Below, in pieces: positions 16,363 through 24,929 of a DNA stretch of 43,218 nt (position 1 is the first letter of the stretch; every line of letters begins with the position of its first letter). Below the pieces are notes generated by a model. The model saw nothing but the letters and a program-made list of their open reading frames with translations. It made no database searches and was not told the origin of the DNA. Source of the stretch: Thermoplasmata archaeon (GTDB lineage: Archaea; Thermoplasmatota; Thermoplasmata; Thermoplasmatales; Thermoplasmataceae); assembly GCA_021850545.1 (NCBI GenBank), contig JAJZLU010000049.1:1-43218 (forward strand), given 5' to 3'. The position numbers and the translations under genes were made by a program.

Positions 16363-17130
16363 ATGAAGGCTGTAATCCTCACAATAGGCAATGAAATTCT
16401 GAAGGGGAAGACAGTCAATACAAATATGGCCCACATAGGACAGGTCCTGACCTATGCAGGGCACGAAGTTTTCCGAGCCCTCATTGTGGGTGACAATCCC
16501 GATGAAATCTCCTGGGGGATCAGAACGTCCCTGGAAAGTGGAGATATAATAGTAACCACAGGGGGCCTTGGCCCTACATTTGATGACATGACGGTTGAAT
16601 CCATTTCTAGAGCTCTTGGCCTGGAGACTGAGATAGACCAGGAAGAACTGGAATATCTTAAGGAGAGATACATTGGAAGAGGCATTGAGCTAACCGAAGA
16701 GAGGCTCAAGATGGTACGCCTTCCGGTTGGTTCCAGGGCAATCCATAATCCTGTTGGCGCTGCCCCTGGCGTTATTTTGAAGCATGGTGGAAAGACAATA
16801 ATAATTCTGCCAGGAGTTCCGGGGGAAATGAAGGCCATCCTTGACATTGCCCTGCCGGAGATAAAAACCGCCGAAAGAGTGTACTATGAAGAAACCTTTC
16901 CCCTTGAGGGCATAATGGAGAGTTCCCTGGCCCCACTTACAGAAAGGATCATGAAGAAATGGAATGGGCAGGTTTACATCAAGAGCCATCCACAGAGATC
17001 TGAAGTTGATAATCCCTCACTTAATGTTGAAGTTTCTTCATGGGGCAGTGACTTGACAAAGGCTAAGAAAATTGTTGCTTCAGTTGGGAAAGAGATAAGG
17101 GAAAGCTACATGGATTATATTGGAAAATAA
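16363..17130 (+). CDS. CinA N-terminal-like protein (COG1058, molybdopterin-binding fold)
   Basis: A 255-residue protein of the CinA N-terminal family, sharing the MoaB/MogA molybdopterin-binding fold. Motifs: ILTIGNEILKGKTVNTN near the start, TTGGLGPTFDDMT at 65-77 (the fold's signature loop), HNPVGAAPG and LPGVPGEM. Bacterial CinA adds a C-terminal PncC-type nicotinamide-nucleotide amidase; here the protein ends before it, as in most archaeal forms. COG1058 domains in fused CinA are linked to ADP-ribose pyrophosphatase activity in NAD salvage. It abuts the SIS gene tail to tail with no gap. Confidence 0.88.
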   Translation: MKAVILTIGNEILKGKTVNTNMAHIGQVLTYAGHEVFRALIVGDNPDEISWGIRTSLESGDIIVTTGGLGPTFDDMTVESISRALGLETEIDQEELEYLKERYIGRGIELTEERLKMVRLPVGSRAIHNPVGAAPGVILKHGGKTIIILPGVPGEMKAILDIALPEIKTAERVYYEETFPLEGIMESSLAPLTERIMKKWNGQVYIKSHPQRSEVDNPSLNVEVSSWGSDLTKAKKIVASVGKEIRESYMDYIGK

Positions 17131-18168
17131 TCAGTGTGCCCCAGGGGGGAACACTATATTGTCATAATCCAGGTATCTACTGTCCTCAAACCTGAGATAG
17201 TCCGGATTAATCCCTAACTTGAGGGATAGGAAATACGCTGCATAGTAAAGGGAAACCATGGCTGATATGGGATAGAGGTACCTGTTTTCGGGGACCTGCA
17301 CTTCAACAGTCTGGTCTCCAGTTCCATTAATGACCAGCGTACTGGTGCCTACTGTTTTGCATGCTTTTACTATGTCAGAGGAGCGTTTATTCACTTCAGG
17401 CGAATTTATGATTATTACAAGCGACCTGTCGTCGATGACTGAAGTGCAGCCATGATTGAATTCCTCAAGCTCTATCCCCTCAGCGTGTAGATGTGTTGAC
17501 TCCTTGATCTTCTGGGCGGCCTCCCTGGCAGCGATATACGATGGCCCCGCCCCAAGGACGAAAATGTCTCTGGGTTCTGGAAGAATACTGATAGCTTCTG
17601 ACACAGGCTTCTCCTGTTTCCTGATCTCGGACTCAATAAGGGCTGCAAATTCAGTGGTATTTATTTCAAGGCTTCCGAATTCCTTGGCGATCTCCAGTGA
17701 AGCAAAAGCATTGTCAAAGAATGCCTTTGTATTGCACAAAGACTGGTCTGGGGAATCCCCGATGACAATGCCATGCCTTGAAGCCTTTATTATGGGAGTG
17801 TCGGGGTAATGGGAAACGCCAACAGTTTTCACGTCGCTTCCGACGCTGTTGACAGCATCAACCGTTGATTTAGTCTTGCCTGTGTGAGAAAAGCCAACAA
17901 GTGTTCCCCTGATATGGTGGTAATGTTCAAGCTCAAATGCCTGAATGCTTTTCCAGTCTTTGCCTGTATCCCAAAGGACCTGCGCACCTAACGTCGAAGA
18001 ATGGTAGGCAGTTCCATTTCCCGTAAGGCAAAGCCTGTCAGTGAGAAACGAGTAATCTACGCCTTTCATGATGTCAATTGTTTTCCTTATGCCCGCTGGT
18101 GTGCTTTTCAGCATTTCATACATAAGGTACGGATGGCTTTTTCTAACCTCCGGCAAGTCGTCAGTCAT
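17131..18168 (-). CDS. Tandem SIS-domain sugar isomerase/deaminase-like protein
   Basis: A 345-residue protein made of two SIS (sugar isomerase) domains, as in the isomerase half of GlmS and in AgaS/FrlB-type deglycases. Domain 1 has CLTGNGTAYHSS (about 47-58) and LVGFSHTGKTKST; domain 2 has VLGAGPSYIAAREAAQKIKE, then the characteristic IELEEFNHG. It probably acts on a hexosamine phosphate or glycated amino-acid phosphate in the cytoplasm. No glutaminase domain is present. The start ATG 18168 follows a TATA-like TTAAATAAAAT and an AGGAAAG. The substrate is undetermined. Confidence 0.82.
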   Translation of the reverse strand: MTDDLPEVRKSHPYLMYEMLKSTPAGIRKTIDIMKGVDYSFLTDRLCLTGNGTAYHSSTLGAQVLWDTGKDWKSIQAFELEHYHHIRGTLVGFSHTGKTKSTVDAVNSVGSDVKTVGVSHYPDTPIIKASRHGIVIGDSPDQSLCNTKAFFDNAFASLEIAKEFGSLEINTTEFAALIESEIRKQEKPVSEAISILPEPRDIFVLGAGPSYIAAREAAQKIKESTHLHAEGIELEEFNHGCTSVIDDRSLVIIINSPEVNKRSSDIVKACKTVGTSTLVINGTGDQTVEVQVPENRYLYPISAMVSLYYAAYFLSLKLGINPDYLRFEDSRYLDYDNIVFPPGAH

Positions 18169-18291
18169 GCTTTCCTAATCTGGGATTTTATTTAACCGTT
18201 GGCAAAAGAATGCTTTATCTTTTAGCATCTTCTGGTTAAATGATGGCAAAACTGGACTTTAAAAAATAAAAGTTGGCACAAAGTTGGAAAG

Positions 18292-18672
18292 TCATTCCTG
18301 GTTGGGGGCCTCTGGCTTCGGCTGCTCTTCCTTCAATATCCCGGTCGGAGTATCCTTCGCTTCGGCGGGGGCGGATGCCACTGCCTGCTTTTGCTCGTGT
18401 GCAGCTTCCTCTTCCTTCGCTTTCTTTGCAGAATCGGGGATTTCTGCCTTAACAGGGTGTTCAAAAGGAATAATTGTATTTATCACAACTGCCTCCACAT
18501 TTTCTCTTGACTTAAGGAGCATTTCGATGGAGATCTGCCTTCTGTTGGCTTCCTGGCAAATTGAAGCAGATTCCTCCTCACCAAGGATTTTCCTCTGTTC
18601 CCCAGCATATGTTCCCGGCCCCTTAGATGTGTACAGGACAGTCAAGCGCTTGATTTTACTGCAGTCGTACAT
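18292..18672 (-). CDS. Hypothetical protein with a Glu/Lys/Ala/Pro-rich tail
   Basis: A 126-residue protein of no recognised family. Residues 1-75 form a compact-looking domain (RLTVLYTSKGPG, ISIEMLLKSRENVEAVVIN). From about 80 the sequence becomes low complexity and probably disordered (KKAKEEEAAHEQKQAVAS, then a PEAP-type end). ATG 18672 is preceded by an SD-like GGAG eight bases upstream. A longer frame on the opposite strand has a Ser/Ala/Cys-rich composition typical of a shadow and is not called. It is divergent from the 18823 operon. Confidence 0.6.
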   Translation of the reverse strand: MYDCSKIKRLTVLYTSKGPGTYAGEQRKILGEEESASICQEANRRQISIEMLLKSRENVEAVVINTIIPFEHPVKAEIPDSAKKAKEEEAAHEQKQAVASAPAEAKDTPTGILKEEQPKPEAPNQE

Positions 18673-18822
18673 TGGAATCTCCTATGGTGGATGGCATGAT
18701 TCTTTAGAAATTTTGCCTAGAAATGGTGCGCACTCATTTCGCCATAAGCTGACATTTATCACTTAAGAAATGCGATTTTCTGATAGCAAAAACTACATAA
18801 TTGAACCATATAGAGACGCAGA

Positions 18823-19173
18823 ATGCTACTTACAGGTGAAGACTATTCTGATCTGGTGACCTATCTCACTGGCCTGTTCAGCATCAAGAAGATTCCGGAA
18901 ATCCTGGTGGACAGGTTCCGGATAAGATACGTGTCCTGTTTCATCATGGATGGGCCGGAATCGTCAGAAGGTGAGCTAGCAGAACGCTTTCCAGAGGATG
19001 ATGAAAGGGACCGGATCAAGTTTGTGAATTTTGAGGTGGTTGGGCTTCATCCGGAAAAGAAAAGCACTGTCACAATAAACTGGGATTCCATTGAAATCAA
19101 CCCTGACATAGACAGGAAAGTCGCTGTTGATTTTGTGGATGTCCTGGACAGATCGACATTCAGATATTTCTGA
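18823..19173 (+). CDS. Hypothetical protein, 116 residues, first gene of the ATPase operon
   Basis: An acidic, soluble protein of unrecognised family, with several likely beta strands (RIRYVSCFIMDG, KFVNFEVVGLHPEKKSTVTI) and a C-terminal VAVDFVDVLDRSTFRYF. The start is ATG 18823. It is followed after 15 bases by the FAH-family gene, and that gene overlaps the ATPase gene, so all four plus-strand genes to 22945 look like one transcript. Function unknown; its role may become clear with the ATPase. Confidence 0.6.
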   Translation: MLLTGEDYSDLVTYLTGLFSIKKIPEILVDRFRIRYVSCFIMDGPESSEGELAERFPEDDERDRIKFVNFEVVGLHPEKKSTVTINWDSIEINPDIDRKVAVDFVDVLDRSTFRYF

Positions 19174-19188
19174 AGGGGATACCCTGGC

Positions 19189-20040
19189 ATGAATATTCTC
19201 AACGCATACGTGGGAAGCAAAGAAACCCTTATGCTTGAAAAGAACGGAAGGTTCTACACCTTCGTTGACAAGCAGGAAGCCCCAAGGAGTTCTCTTGAAG
19301 CGATCATGAACTGGGATAAAATCAGCAACCTGGATATTGCCGAAGCGAAGAGGCCGTCACAATATTCATTGCCGATACGTTCCGAGAAGGCATTTTTGCC
19401 AGCAGTTAACTTCAGGAGCCATTCAACGGAAACATCAATGCCCTCCCTGAAGGAGCCTTACTTCTTCTGCAAATTTCCCCATGCATATCTTCCCCACAAG
19501 GGAAATGTCGTTTATCCTAGGGGTGTGGAGAGGCTGGATTATGAAGGGGAAATGGGAATCATCATAGGTAAGAAGGGAAAGTACATCAATGAAAAGGATG
19601 CAGAGAATTTAATCTTCGGGTATACCATAGTTGATGACATCAGCCTCAGGGATTACCAGAACGCTGGCCAGGCCCCTTATGGGAAGGACTGGGTGCTGGG
19701 CAAGAATGCGGATACTGCGCTGCCAATAGGACCATGGATTACACCGAAGGAAGAGTTCTCAGGTTTTCCAACCACAATCGAAACAAAGGTCAATGGGGAA
19801 GTTGTCCAGCATGGCACTACCGATGACATGATATTTTCAATCCCGAAACTCATCTCCCGCCTTTCGACAGTCATCACCCTTTCCCCTGGAGACCTTATAA
19901 CAACAGGCACCCCTTCCGGAGTGGCCGAATACACAACGAAAAAATACCTGAAACCCGGAGATGAAGTGGAAATTTCAATTGCAGGCATTGGAACACTCAA
20001 GCATGGCATAGTGGAGGACCCAGCCGGAACCGGTTCCTGA
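19189..20040 (+). CDS. Fumarylacetoacetate hydrolase family protein
   Basis: A 283-residue FAH-family enzyme. The metal-binding core is clear: E119 and E121 in RLDYEGEMGIIIG and D150 in FGYTIVDDISLRDYQ. KNADTALPIGPWI, GDLITTGTPSGVAEY and a C-terminal LKPGDEVEISIAGIG complete the fold. Members cleave C-C bonds of beta-diketo acids or decarboxylate/isomerise related oxo-acids. This copy is of the short 2-hydroxyhepta-diene-dioate isomerase/acylpyruvase type, unlike the copy in the homogentisate operon (28163-29074). It shares an operon with a DNA-handling ATPase; the last base of its stop is the first of the next ATG. Confidence 0.9.
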   Translation: MNILNAYVGSKETLMLEKNGRFYTFVDKQEAPRSSLEAIMNWDKISNLDIAEAKRPSQYSLPIRSEKAFLPAVNFRSHSTETSMPSLKEPYFFCKFPHAYLPHKGNVVYPRGVERLDYEGEMGIIIGKKGKYINEKDAENLIFGYTIVDDISLRDYQNAGQAPYGKDWVLGKNADTALPIGPWITPKEEFSGFPTTIETKVNGEVVQHGTTDDMIFSIPKLISRLSTVITLSPGDLITTGTPSGVAEYTTKKYLKPGDEVEISIAGIGTLKHGIVEDPAGTGS

Positions 20041-21995
20041 TGTACAGGCACAGCAGCATAATTTCCAATTCACCACTTAATTTTATTCTTGAGGAGGGCA
20101 TAAGCATAGGGAAATCCACCACCGGCAGGGATATCTACTTGAATGCTGAAAGGCTTCAGAGGCACCTCCTGGTGGCTGGAAAGACTGGGTCCGGGAAATC
20201 AAATTTCCTGAAGGTCCTCATTGAAGGCATAATATCGGGAAATGAAGGATCTGTTTTACTTCTAGACCCGCATGGAAACCTGGCCAGAGAAGTTGCATCA
20301 GGATGCCCCCACAACACTGTGGTCATATCTCCCACGGGAATGGAGGAGGAGGGGCAGAGAATAAACATCAGCCTCAATGCAATCAGTGCAGGCAATTACC
20401 AAGAATCTGGAAGCCTGGCCGCGGGATGGATCAAGGATGCATTTGCAAGTGAAGGCGTTTTTTCCCACGGGACCTGGGGACCAAGGCTAGAAGTTGTTTT
20501 TTCCTCCATTTTGCAGGAACTGATCCGCAAGGACCCTGAATCAAACCTTTCGGATCTTCTCAATTTGCTGCTTGATAGCAGCAGGATCAGGAAATTTATA
20601 TCCAATACGGAAAATGCTGAGTTGAAGGCCTTCCTGAAGATGCAAGTATCGGACTGGAGAGGTTGGAACCAGTACGTTACAAGTTCCATAAACAAGCTGC
20701 TGCCCCTGCTTACCAATGATGGAATAAAGCATCTGATTTCAGGAAAGACCGATTCTTTTGATCTTCTATCACTTTTCAGTGGAAAGAGCACGATTATAAT
20801 TCCAGAAATATGGAGGAATGTCGTGCCTGACGATTCTTTCAAGGTAATAGGGATGCTACTGATTCTGAAGCTCTGGCTTCAGAGAATACACCTGTATGAC
20901 AGGAATGAGGACAAGCCCATCTACATGATTTTTGACGAAGCACAACTCGTCCCCGGCAGCATACTCGATCGGCTCCTAAGGGAGGGGCGTAAATTCGGGT
21001 TCCGTGTGATCATGGCTACCCAGTTTTTGGGGAGGGGCCTTGAAAGCCTTTCGGAAACCATAAGGGGAAATGTTGGGAATATAGTTTCGTTCAACCTCTT
21101 CGAAGAGGATGCCCGGGAAATCTCTTCAAACTTCTTCAACGGCGATCTGGACAGGAGGCTCAGGGAAGTGCTCAAATCACAGCCTGTCCACAAGGCAGTC
21201 ATATGGTCCCAGGATGACCGGGGGGTTTCTGGCCCGCTTTCCTTTTCACCAATAGTTAAATTGTCCAGTGAAGATGACGATCTTTTCCAGCGAATAAGAA
21301 AACAATCTCTTCTAATCCTTGGGACTGCTCATCAAGAAGATGGGGACTCACAAGGCGATACAGATCTCCACGAATTCCTCATCCTCAAATTCCAGGATTA
21401 TCTTTTGAAAAAAGGCATTGAAAGCCAAAGGCACCATTTGTATAATGGAATATACCCCGACCTCTATTTCGAGCTTAATGACAGCACGGTATTTGTTGAA
21501 GTTGAAGTTTCAGACCTCGTGAACATCGGACGGGTTGTGGAAAAGATCATCAACTATTCCGGGAAGAACCTGGTTTTCATCACACCACCGGGAGCATCAT
21601 CATCTCTTTATGCCAAGATACTTCAGTATATCTCCGGCAATGGCCTCAGGATCATGGATAGGCTGGAGAGGGGCAACCGGGACTTGCTTTCTAAGATAAG
21701 CATATTGGAGTATGACAACGGCTTCCGGTTCCTGGCCTCTGGAAACCTCAGGAATTTGAGGATTGAGCACATCTCACAGGGAACGTTCTTCCGTTCATTG
21801 AGTGAGATGCCCTATGGAGAAATCCGTTCCTTCATCTATGGTCTCATGATAAAGGGAGGAACTACAAGAATTGATTTTCCATACCATAAAGTAGAGAAAG
21901 TGTTCGGAAGGGCAAATTGCGACAAAGCCCAAAAGAAAATCTGCGGAAATTCTTCAATAGTGTCCATTCATGATCTATTTGGGGTGAGCTCTTGA
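20040..21995 (+). CDS. HerA/TraG-like ATPase apparently fused to a PD-(D/E)xK-type nuclease domain
   Basis: A 651-residue protein. The N-terminal ~420 residues form a RecA-like motor of the HerA/VirB4/TraG group: Walker A AGKTGSGKSN (46-55), LLLDPHGN (73-80), Walker B IYMIFDEAQ (294-302) and a sensor-like VIMATQFLGRG. After a short linker (about 430-442) comes a second domain: DLHEFLILKFQDYLLKKGI (442-460), then PD at 473-474 and EVE at 487-489 on a strand (FVEVEVSD). This reads as a PD-(D/E)xK endonuclease core with Glu in place of the final Lys, the arrangement known in BamHI. It probably pumps or remodels DNA and may cut it. Start ATG 20040 overlaps the FAH stop by one base; its end overlaps the next start (TTGA). 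Confidence 0.8.
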   Translation: MYRHSSIISNSPLNFILEEGISIGKSTTGRDIYLNAERLQRHLLVAGKTGSGKSNFLKVLIEGIISGNEGSVLLLDPHGNLAREVASGCPHNTVVISPTGMEEEGQRINISLNAISAGNYQESGSLAAGWIKDAFASEGVFSHGTWGPRLEVVFSSILQELIRKDPESNLSDLLNLLLDSSRIRKFISNTENAELKAFLKMQVSDWRGWNQYVTSSINKLLPLLTNDGIKHLISGKTDSFDLLSLFSGKSTIIIPEIWRNVVPDDSFKVIGMLLILKLWLQRIHLYDRNEDKPIYMIFDEAQLVPGSILDRLLREGRKFGFRVIMATQFLGRGLESLSETIRGNVGNIVSFNLFEEDAREISSNFFNGDLDRRLREVLKSQPVHKAVIWSQDDRGVSGPLSFSPIVKLSSEDDDLFQRIRKQSLLILGTAHQEDGDSQGDTDLHEFLILKFQDYLLKKGIESQRHHLYNGIYPDLYFELNDSTVFVEVEVSDLVNIGRVVEKIINYSGKNLVFITPPGASSSLYAKILQYISGNGLRIMDRLERGNRDLLSKISILEYDNGFRFLASGNLRNLRIEHISQGTFFRSLSEMPYGEIRSFIYGLMIKGGTTRIDFPYHKVEKVFGRANCDKAQKKICGNSSIVSIHDLFGVSS

Positions 21996-22945
21996 TCAAG
22001 GTACTGAAGACATTTGATGAGCTAATCCAGTATAGGCTCCCTTTTCTAGCTTATACGCCGCAAGCCCACGAAGCATACGATATTTCTGTGCGAATACACG
22101 ACCTGAAATGGCCTACGCTAAGATACCGTGTCAGGTTGGGAGGCAGGGAAATAAGGTTAAAGCAATTCTTCCTTGACTGGTTCTTCCCCGGATTCCCGAA
22201 ATCAATGCTCAGTGACTTCTCTGCGGGATATTCAGATATCCGATCAAGGCAGGTCAACGGATATATTCTGTTCCTTGGCAAGAATTACCGCAAAAACCAT
22301 GCGGCTTCAGCCTGGATTCATGGCACTACGGTTGAAATGGATTCTCCTTCAACCATATCTGACGAAGAATACGAGAATTTATTGCTTGACATCCTGGAGA
22401 AGCAACCTGATCCATCCTCGTTGAGCAAATACCAGTTTCCGGACAGATCTCATTTTGCCGGCGGCTATGGGAGCCAGTGGTATGAGGACAGGAGAATTGC
22501 CAGGCTTAACTGGAGGCGCACTCCATCAAATTCCCTTGTTGTCAATAACCTAGAATACAAGGCCAGCGGGCTCGGTTACATTGATGTGGAAGGGAAGGCA
22601 CAGGAAATCTACCTATTCCAGGAGGGTAACTATTCAAAGGCGATCTGGATAGAAAAGGCCTCTAAAGGCATTGCAATGGACCACGCAATCTATGATGTCA
22701 GAAAGGGAAAGGGCTTATTCGACACAGAGGTGAAACTGGCGGGAAACTTGGGCCTGCTGGTTTTCAGGAGGCCTTCTGGGCCAGGTGTCCTGAAAGCAGA
22801 CATGGGTTCCTTTGTGTTAACAGCAGGCTTTTCACCTGGGATAGTGCTGGAAGATATTTCGTCATTCGTCTCCAATCTCGATGGAATTCTAGTGACACTC
22901 AAAGAAACCAGTGAGTCAGTGCCTCATGAAGATGCGAACCTGTAG
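21992..22945 (+). CDS. Unknown partner of the HerA-like ATPase, 317 residues
   Basis: Not recognised as any family. The protein is soluble, rich in aromatic and basic residues in its first two thirds (FFLDWFFPGFPK, GYGSQWYEDRRIARLNWRR), with a beta-rich C-terminal part. It starts at TTG 21992, overlapping the ATPase stop codon by four bases (TTGA), which implies translational coupling and probably a physical complex. The many Arg, Trp and Tyr residues would suit nucleic-acid contact, which is inference. Its 3' end overlaps the convergent UDG gene by 22 bases. Confidence 0.7.
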   Translation: MIKVLKTFDELIQYRLPFLAYTPQAHEAYDISVRIHDLKWPTLRYRVRLGGREIRLKQFFLDWFFPGFPKSMLSDFSAGYSDIRSRQVNGYILFLGKNYRKNHAASAWIHGTTVEMDSPSTISDEEYENLLLDILEKQPDPSSLSKYQFPDRSHFAGGYGSQWYEDRRIARLNWRRTPSNSLVVNNLEYKASGLGYIDVEGKAQEIYLFQEGNYSKAIWIEKASKGIAMDHAIYDVRKGKGLFDTEVKLAGNLGLLVFRRPSGPGVLKADMGSFVLTAGFSPGIVLEDISSFVSNLDGILVTLKETSESVPHEDANL

Positions 22946-23607
22946 GCTTCCCTCAGAACATCGGTAATATTTTCCACAGTAGTTCTCCCAGTGTTTATGT
23001 TTCTGGGACTAGGGTGGTAGCAGCAATAAAGCCTGATCTCCCCAATCTCATAGTACTTGCCATGCTGGAATTTCATTCCGTTTACCTTGTATCCCAAATC
23101 CGAAAGGCTCTTCTTCAGTGCCTCGAGTGCAATTGAGCCGAGGGCCACGATTGCCCTTGCATTTTTGAGCAGCTTCAATTCCCTTACCAGAAAATCCCTG
23201 CAATTTTCTGATTCTGAACTGGTTGGCCTGTTGTCCGGTGGAACGCACCTCACTGCAAGCGACAGATAAAGGCCAGAATAAACAAGCCCGTCATCCCTGG
23301 ACACCGAATTTGGAAGATTTGAAACCCCTATGTCATGGAATGCTGAAACTAGCACCTCCGAGCTCTTATCTCCTGTGAACACCCGCCCGGTGCGGTTAGC
23401 CCCGGATGCAGCTGGGGCAAGCCCCACAACAACAAATCTTGCTTCAACATCGCCGAACCCCGAAACCGGCTTTCTCCAGAATTTCACGTTTTCATATTTC
23501 CTGGAGTTGGAAAGGACTTCTTCCCTGAACTTCACAAGCCTGGGGCATCGCTTGCAGTTCTCAATATCGTTCACGAGTTTGGGCCATTCATCTGCTGTCT
23601 GGGGCAA
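22924..23607 (-). CDS. Uracil-DNA glycosylase, family 5 (UDGb), with Fe-S cluster
   Basis: A 227-residue UDG. Motif A GLAPAASGANRTGRVFTGD (62-80) is that of family 5, in which the usual catalytic Asp/Asn of motif A is replaced by Ala. Motif B is HPSPRN (198-203). Cysteines C18, C21, C121 and C136 have the C-x2-C ... C-x14-C layout of the 4Fe-4S cluster of thermophilic UDGs. It removes uracil, hypoxanthine and related bases from DNA. The start is ATG 23607, and it is divergent from the membrane protein at 23664 by 56 bases. Confidence 0.93.
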   Translation of the reverse strand: MPQTADEWPKLVNDIENCKRCPRLVKFREEVLSNSRKYENVKFWRKPVSGFGDVEARFVVVGLAPAASGANRTGRVFTGDKSSEVLVSAFHDIGVSNLPNSVSRDDGLVYSGLYLSLAVRCVPPDNRPTSSESENCRDFLVRELKLLKNARAIVALGSIALEALKKSLSDLGYKVNGMKFQHGKYYEIGEIRLYCCYHPSPRNINTGRTTVENITDVLREAYRFASS

Positions 23608-23663
23608 TTCCTATCCTTATCCGTTAAGGAAACATAAAATATCCCAATCCTTGTTATGGTATT

Positions 23664-24110
23664 ATGGCACAGCCGCTTTCATTTGGCACGGGGTCTATTT
23701 TGGCACTGATTATAGCATTCATAATAGCATGGATTCTAATCTCTATTCCTATTTACCTAGCTGCCAAAGTCATTTCCAGAAAGCACACTACATTTGGAAA
23801 GGCAATGCTTGCGGCGATTGCAGCCCCAATTGTTACTATTATATTCTTCCTTATAGTTACTTTTGTGCTGGCAGCCTTCCTCGGCCCTTTTTCAGTGGTG
23901 GTTGGCATCATAATGGCCATAATAGTGCTTAGCTACGTTTACGCTTCCATATTTGACACAGGCTTGCTGGGAGGGTTTGCCATAGCTGTGCTGGGAACGA
24001 TTATAACCTATGTTATCTCCTTCCTGGTTGCAATTCTGGTAGGCGCACCTTTATTCTTCTCAACCTCCACGTTCCATGGCGGTGCCACGCTTATTGGGTC
24101 CATTTTATGA
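23664..24110 (+). CDS. Hypothetical four-helix membrane protein
   Basis: A 148-residue, very hydrophobic protein with about four membrane helices: ILALIIAFIIAWILISIPIY, MLAAIAAPIVTIIFFLIVTF, VVGIIMAIIVLSYVYASIF and AVLGTIITYVISFLVAILVG. A short basic loop (KVISRKHTTFGK) lies after helix 1. No transporter family signature is recognised. The start is ATG 23664. It stands alone between the UDG promoter and the haem-oxygenase-fold gene. Confidence 0.65.
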   Translation: MAQPLSFGTGSILALIIAFIIAWILISIPIYLAAKVISRKHTTFGKAMLAAIAAPIVTIIFFLIVTFVLAAFLGPFSVVVGIIMAIIVLSYVYASIFDTGLLGGFAIAVLGTIITYVISFLVAILVGAPLFFSTSTFHGGATLIGSIL

Positions 24111-24207
24111 AATGCTGCTCTTGCTAAATTTTCAGAAATTTTAAATGATATATTATATCAGATAGACTTAAATATTATTTTTTCCTTTATTTATCTGAGG
24201 AAAAAGC

Positions 24208-24891
24208 ATGTTTCAGGAAAATAGCTTCTATAAGGAGACATATGACTTTGTAAAGGCACACAAGGCCATTGACAATGATTTCATCAACAGGTTTGCAAAG
24301 GGAGATATTACAGAGGAGGAATTCAAGCGCTTTTCTATTGAATTCTACCATTTTACGAGGGAATGGGTTTCTATCCTCTCTGTGCTTCTCGTGAACACCC
24401 CAGATGAAAATGATGCCGCTAACCTGACTACAATACTTGTATCAGAGCTTGGCGACGAAAATCCCCACCACAGGCACGAACTTCTCTACAGAATGTACCT
24501 GAGAAGCATAGGAATTGAGCCAGCAGACTTAGTGAAGAGGGAACAGCTCAAGACCACGAAAGCTTGGCTTGACGGCATGAGGAATTATTTTGGCGGGGAC
24601 CACTTTGAAGCCCTGGGTGCAGAATTCGGCCTTGAGAATATGGCAATCCCGATGTGGGACAAGATACTTGCAGGAATGGACCTCTGGAAAAGGAAGCATC
24701 CAGAATACAGCAATATGGATATCAAATACTTCACCTTCCACAGGGAACTTGAGGAACACCATGAAGAGGCCATGGAAAATGTTCTTGGTACCCATGCTAG
24801 CGATCCAGTTGCAAGGGAGCAGTTCATGAAGGGGGCAAACGGCATCCTCAACCTGGAGGAAAAATTCTGGCTGGGCCTTTCCGATAACTGA
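24208..24891 (+). CDS. Haem-oxygenase-fold diiron-type enzyme (CADD/PqqC-TenA superfamily)
   Basis: A 227-residue all-helical protein of the haem-oxygenase-like superfamily. Candidate metal ligands keep the order and spacing of the CADD/HDO diiron proteins: E80 and H87 (SELGDENPHH), E139 (GAEFGLENMA), then H178, E182 and H185 (HRELEEHH). Such enzymes activate oxygen; CADD itself makes p-aminobenzoate from its own tyrosine, and other members cleave fatty or amino acids. The substrate here is unknown, and a TenA-like role is less likely because the carboxylate/His set is complete. ATG 24208 is preceded by an SD (GAGG), and a TATA-like CTTAAATATTA lies near 24168. Confidence 0.75.
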   Translation: MFQENSFYKETYDFVKAHKAIDNDFINRFAKGDITEEEFKRFSIEFYHFTREWVSILSVLLVNTPDENDAANLTTILVSELGDENPHHRHELLYRMYLRSIGIEPADLVKREQLKTTKAWLDGMRNYFGGDHFEALGAEFGLENMAIPMWDKILAGMDLWKRKHPEYSNMDIKYFTFHRELEEHHEEAMENVLGTHASDPVAREQFMKGANGILNLEEKFWLGLSDN

Positions 24892-24929
24892 CCTAGCAAA
24901 TAACTTAAATAAAACCCTTATTTTTAACT

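Noticed and set aside
18284-18766. 160-codon plus-strand open frame opposite the 18292-18672 gene
   Set aside because: Its composition (Ser/Ala/Cys/Phe runs) is what the reverse of a Glu/Lys/Ala-rich gene gives, and the minus-strand gene has a good SD and start.
24147-24159. Palindrome GATATATTATATC upstream of the haem-oxygenase-fold gene
   Set aside because: It lies in an AT-rich promoter region where such symmetry arises easily, with no second copy.
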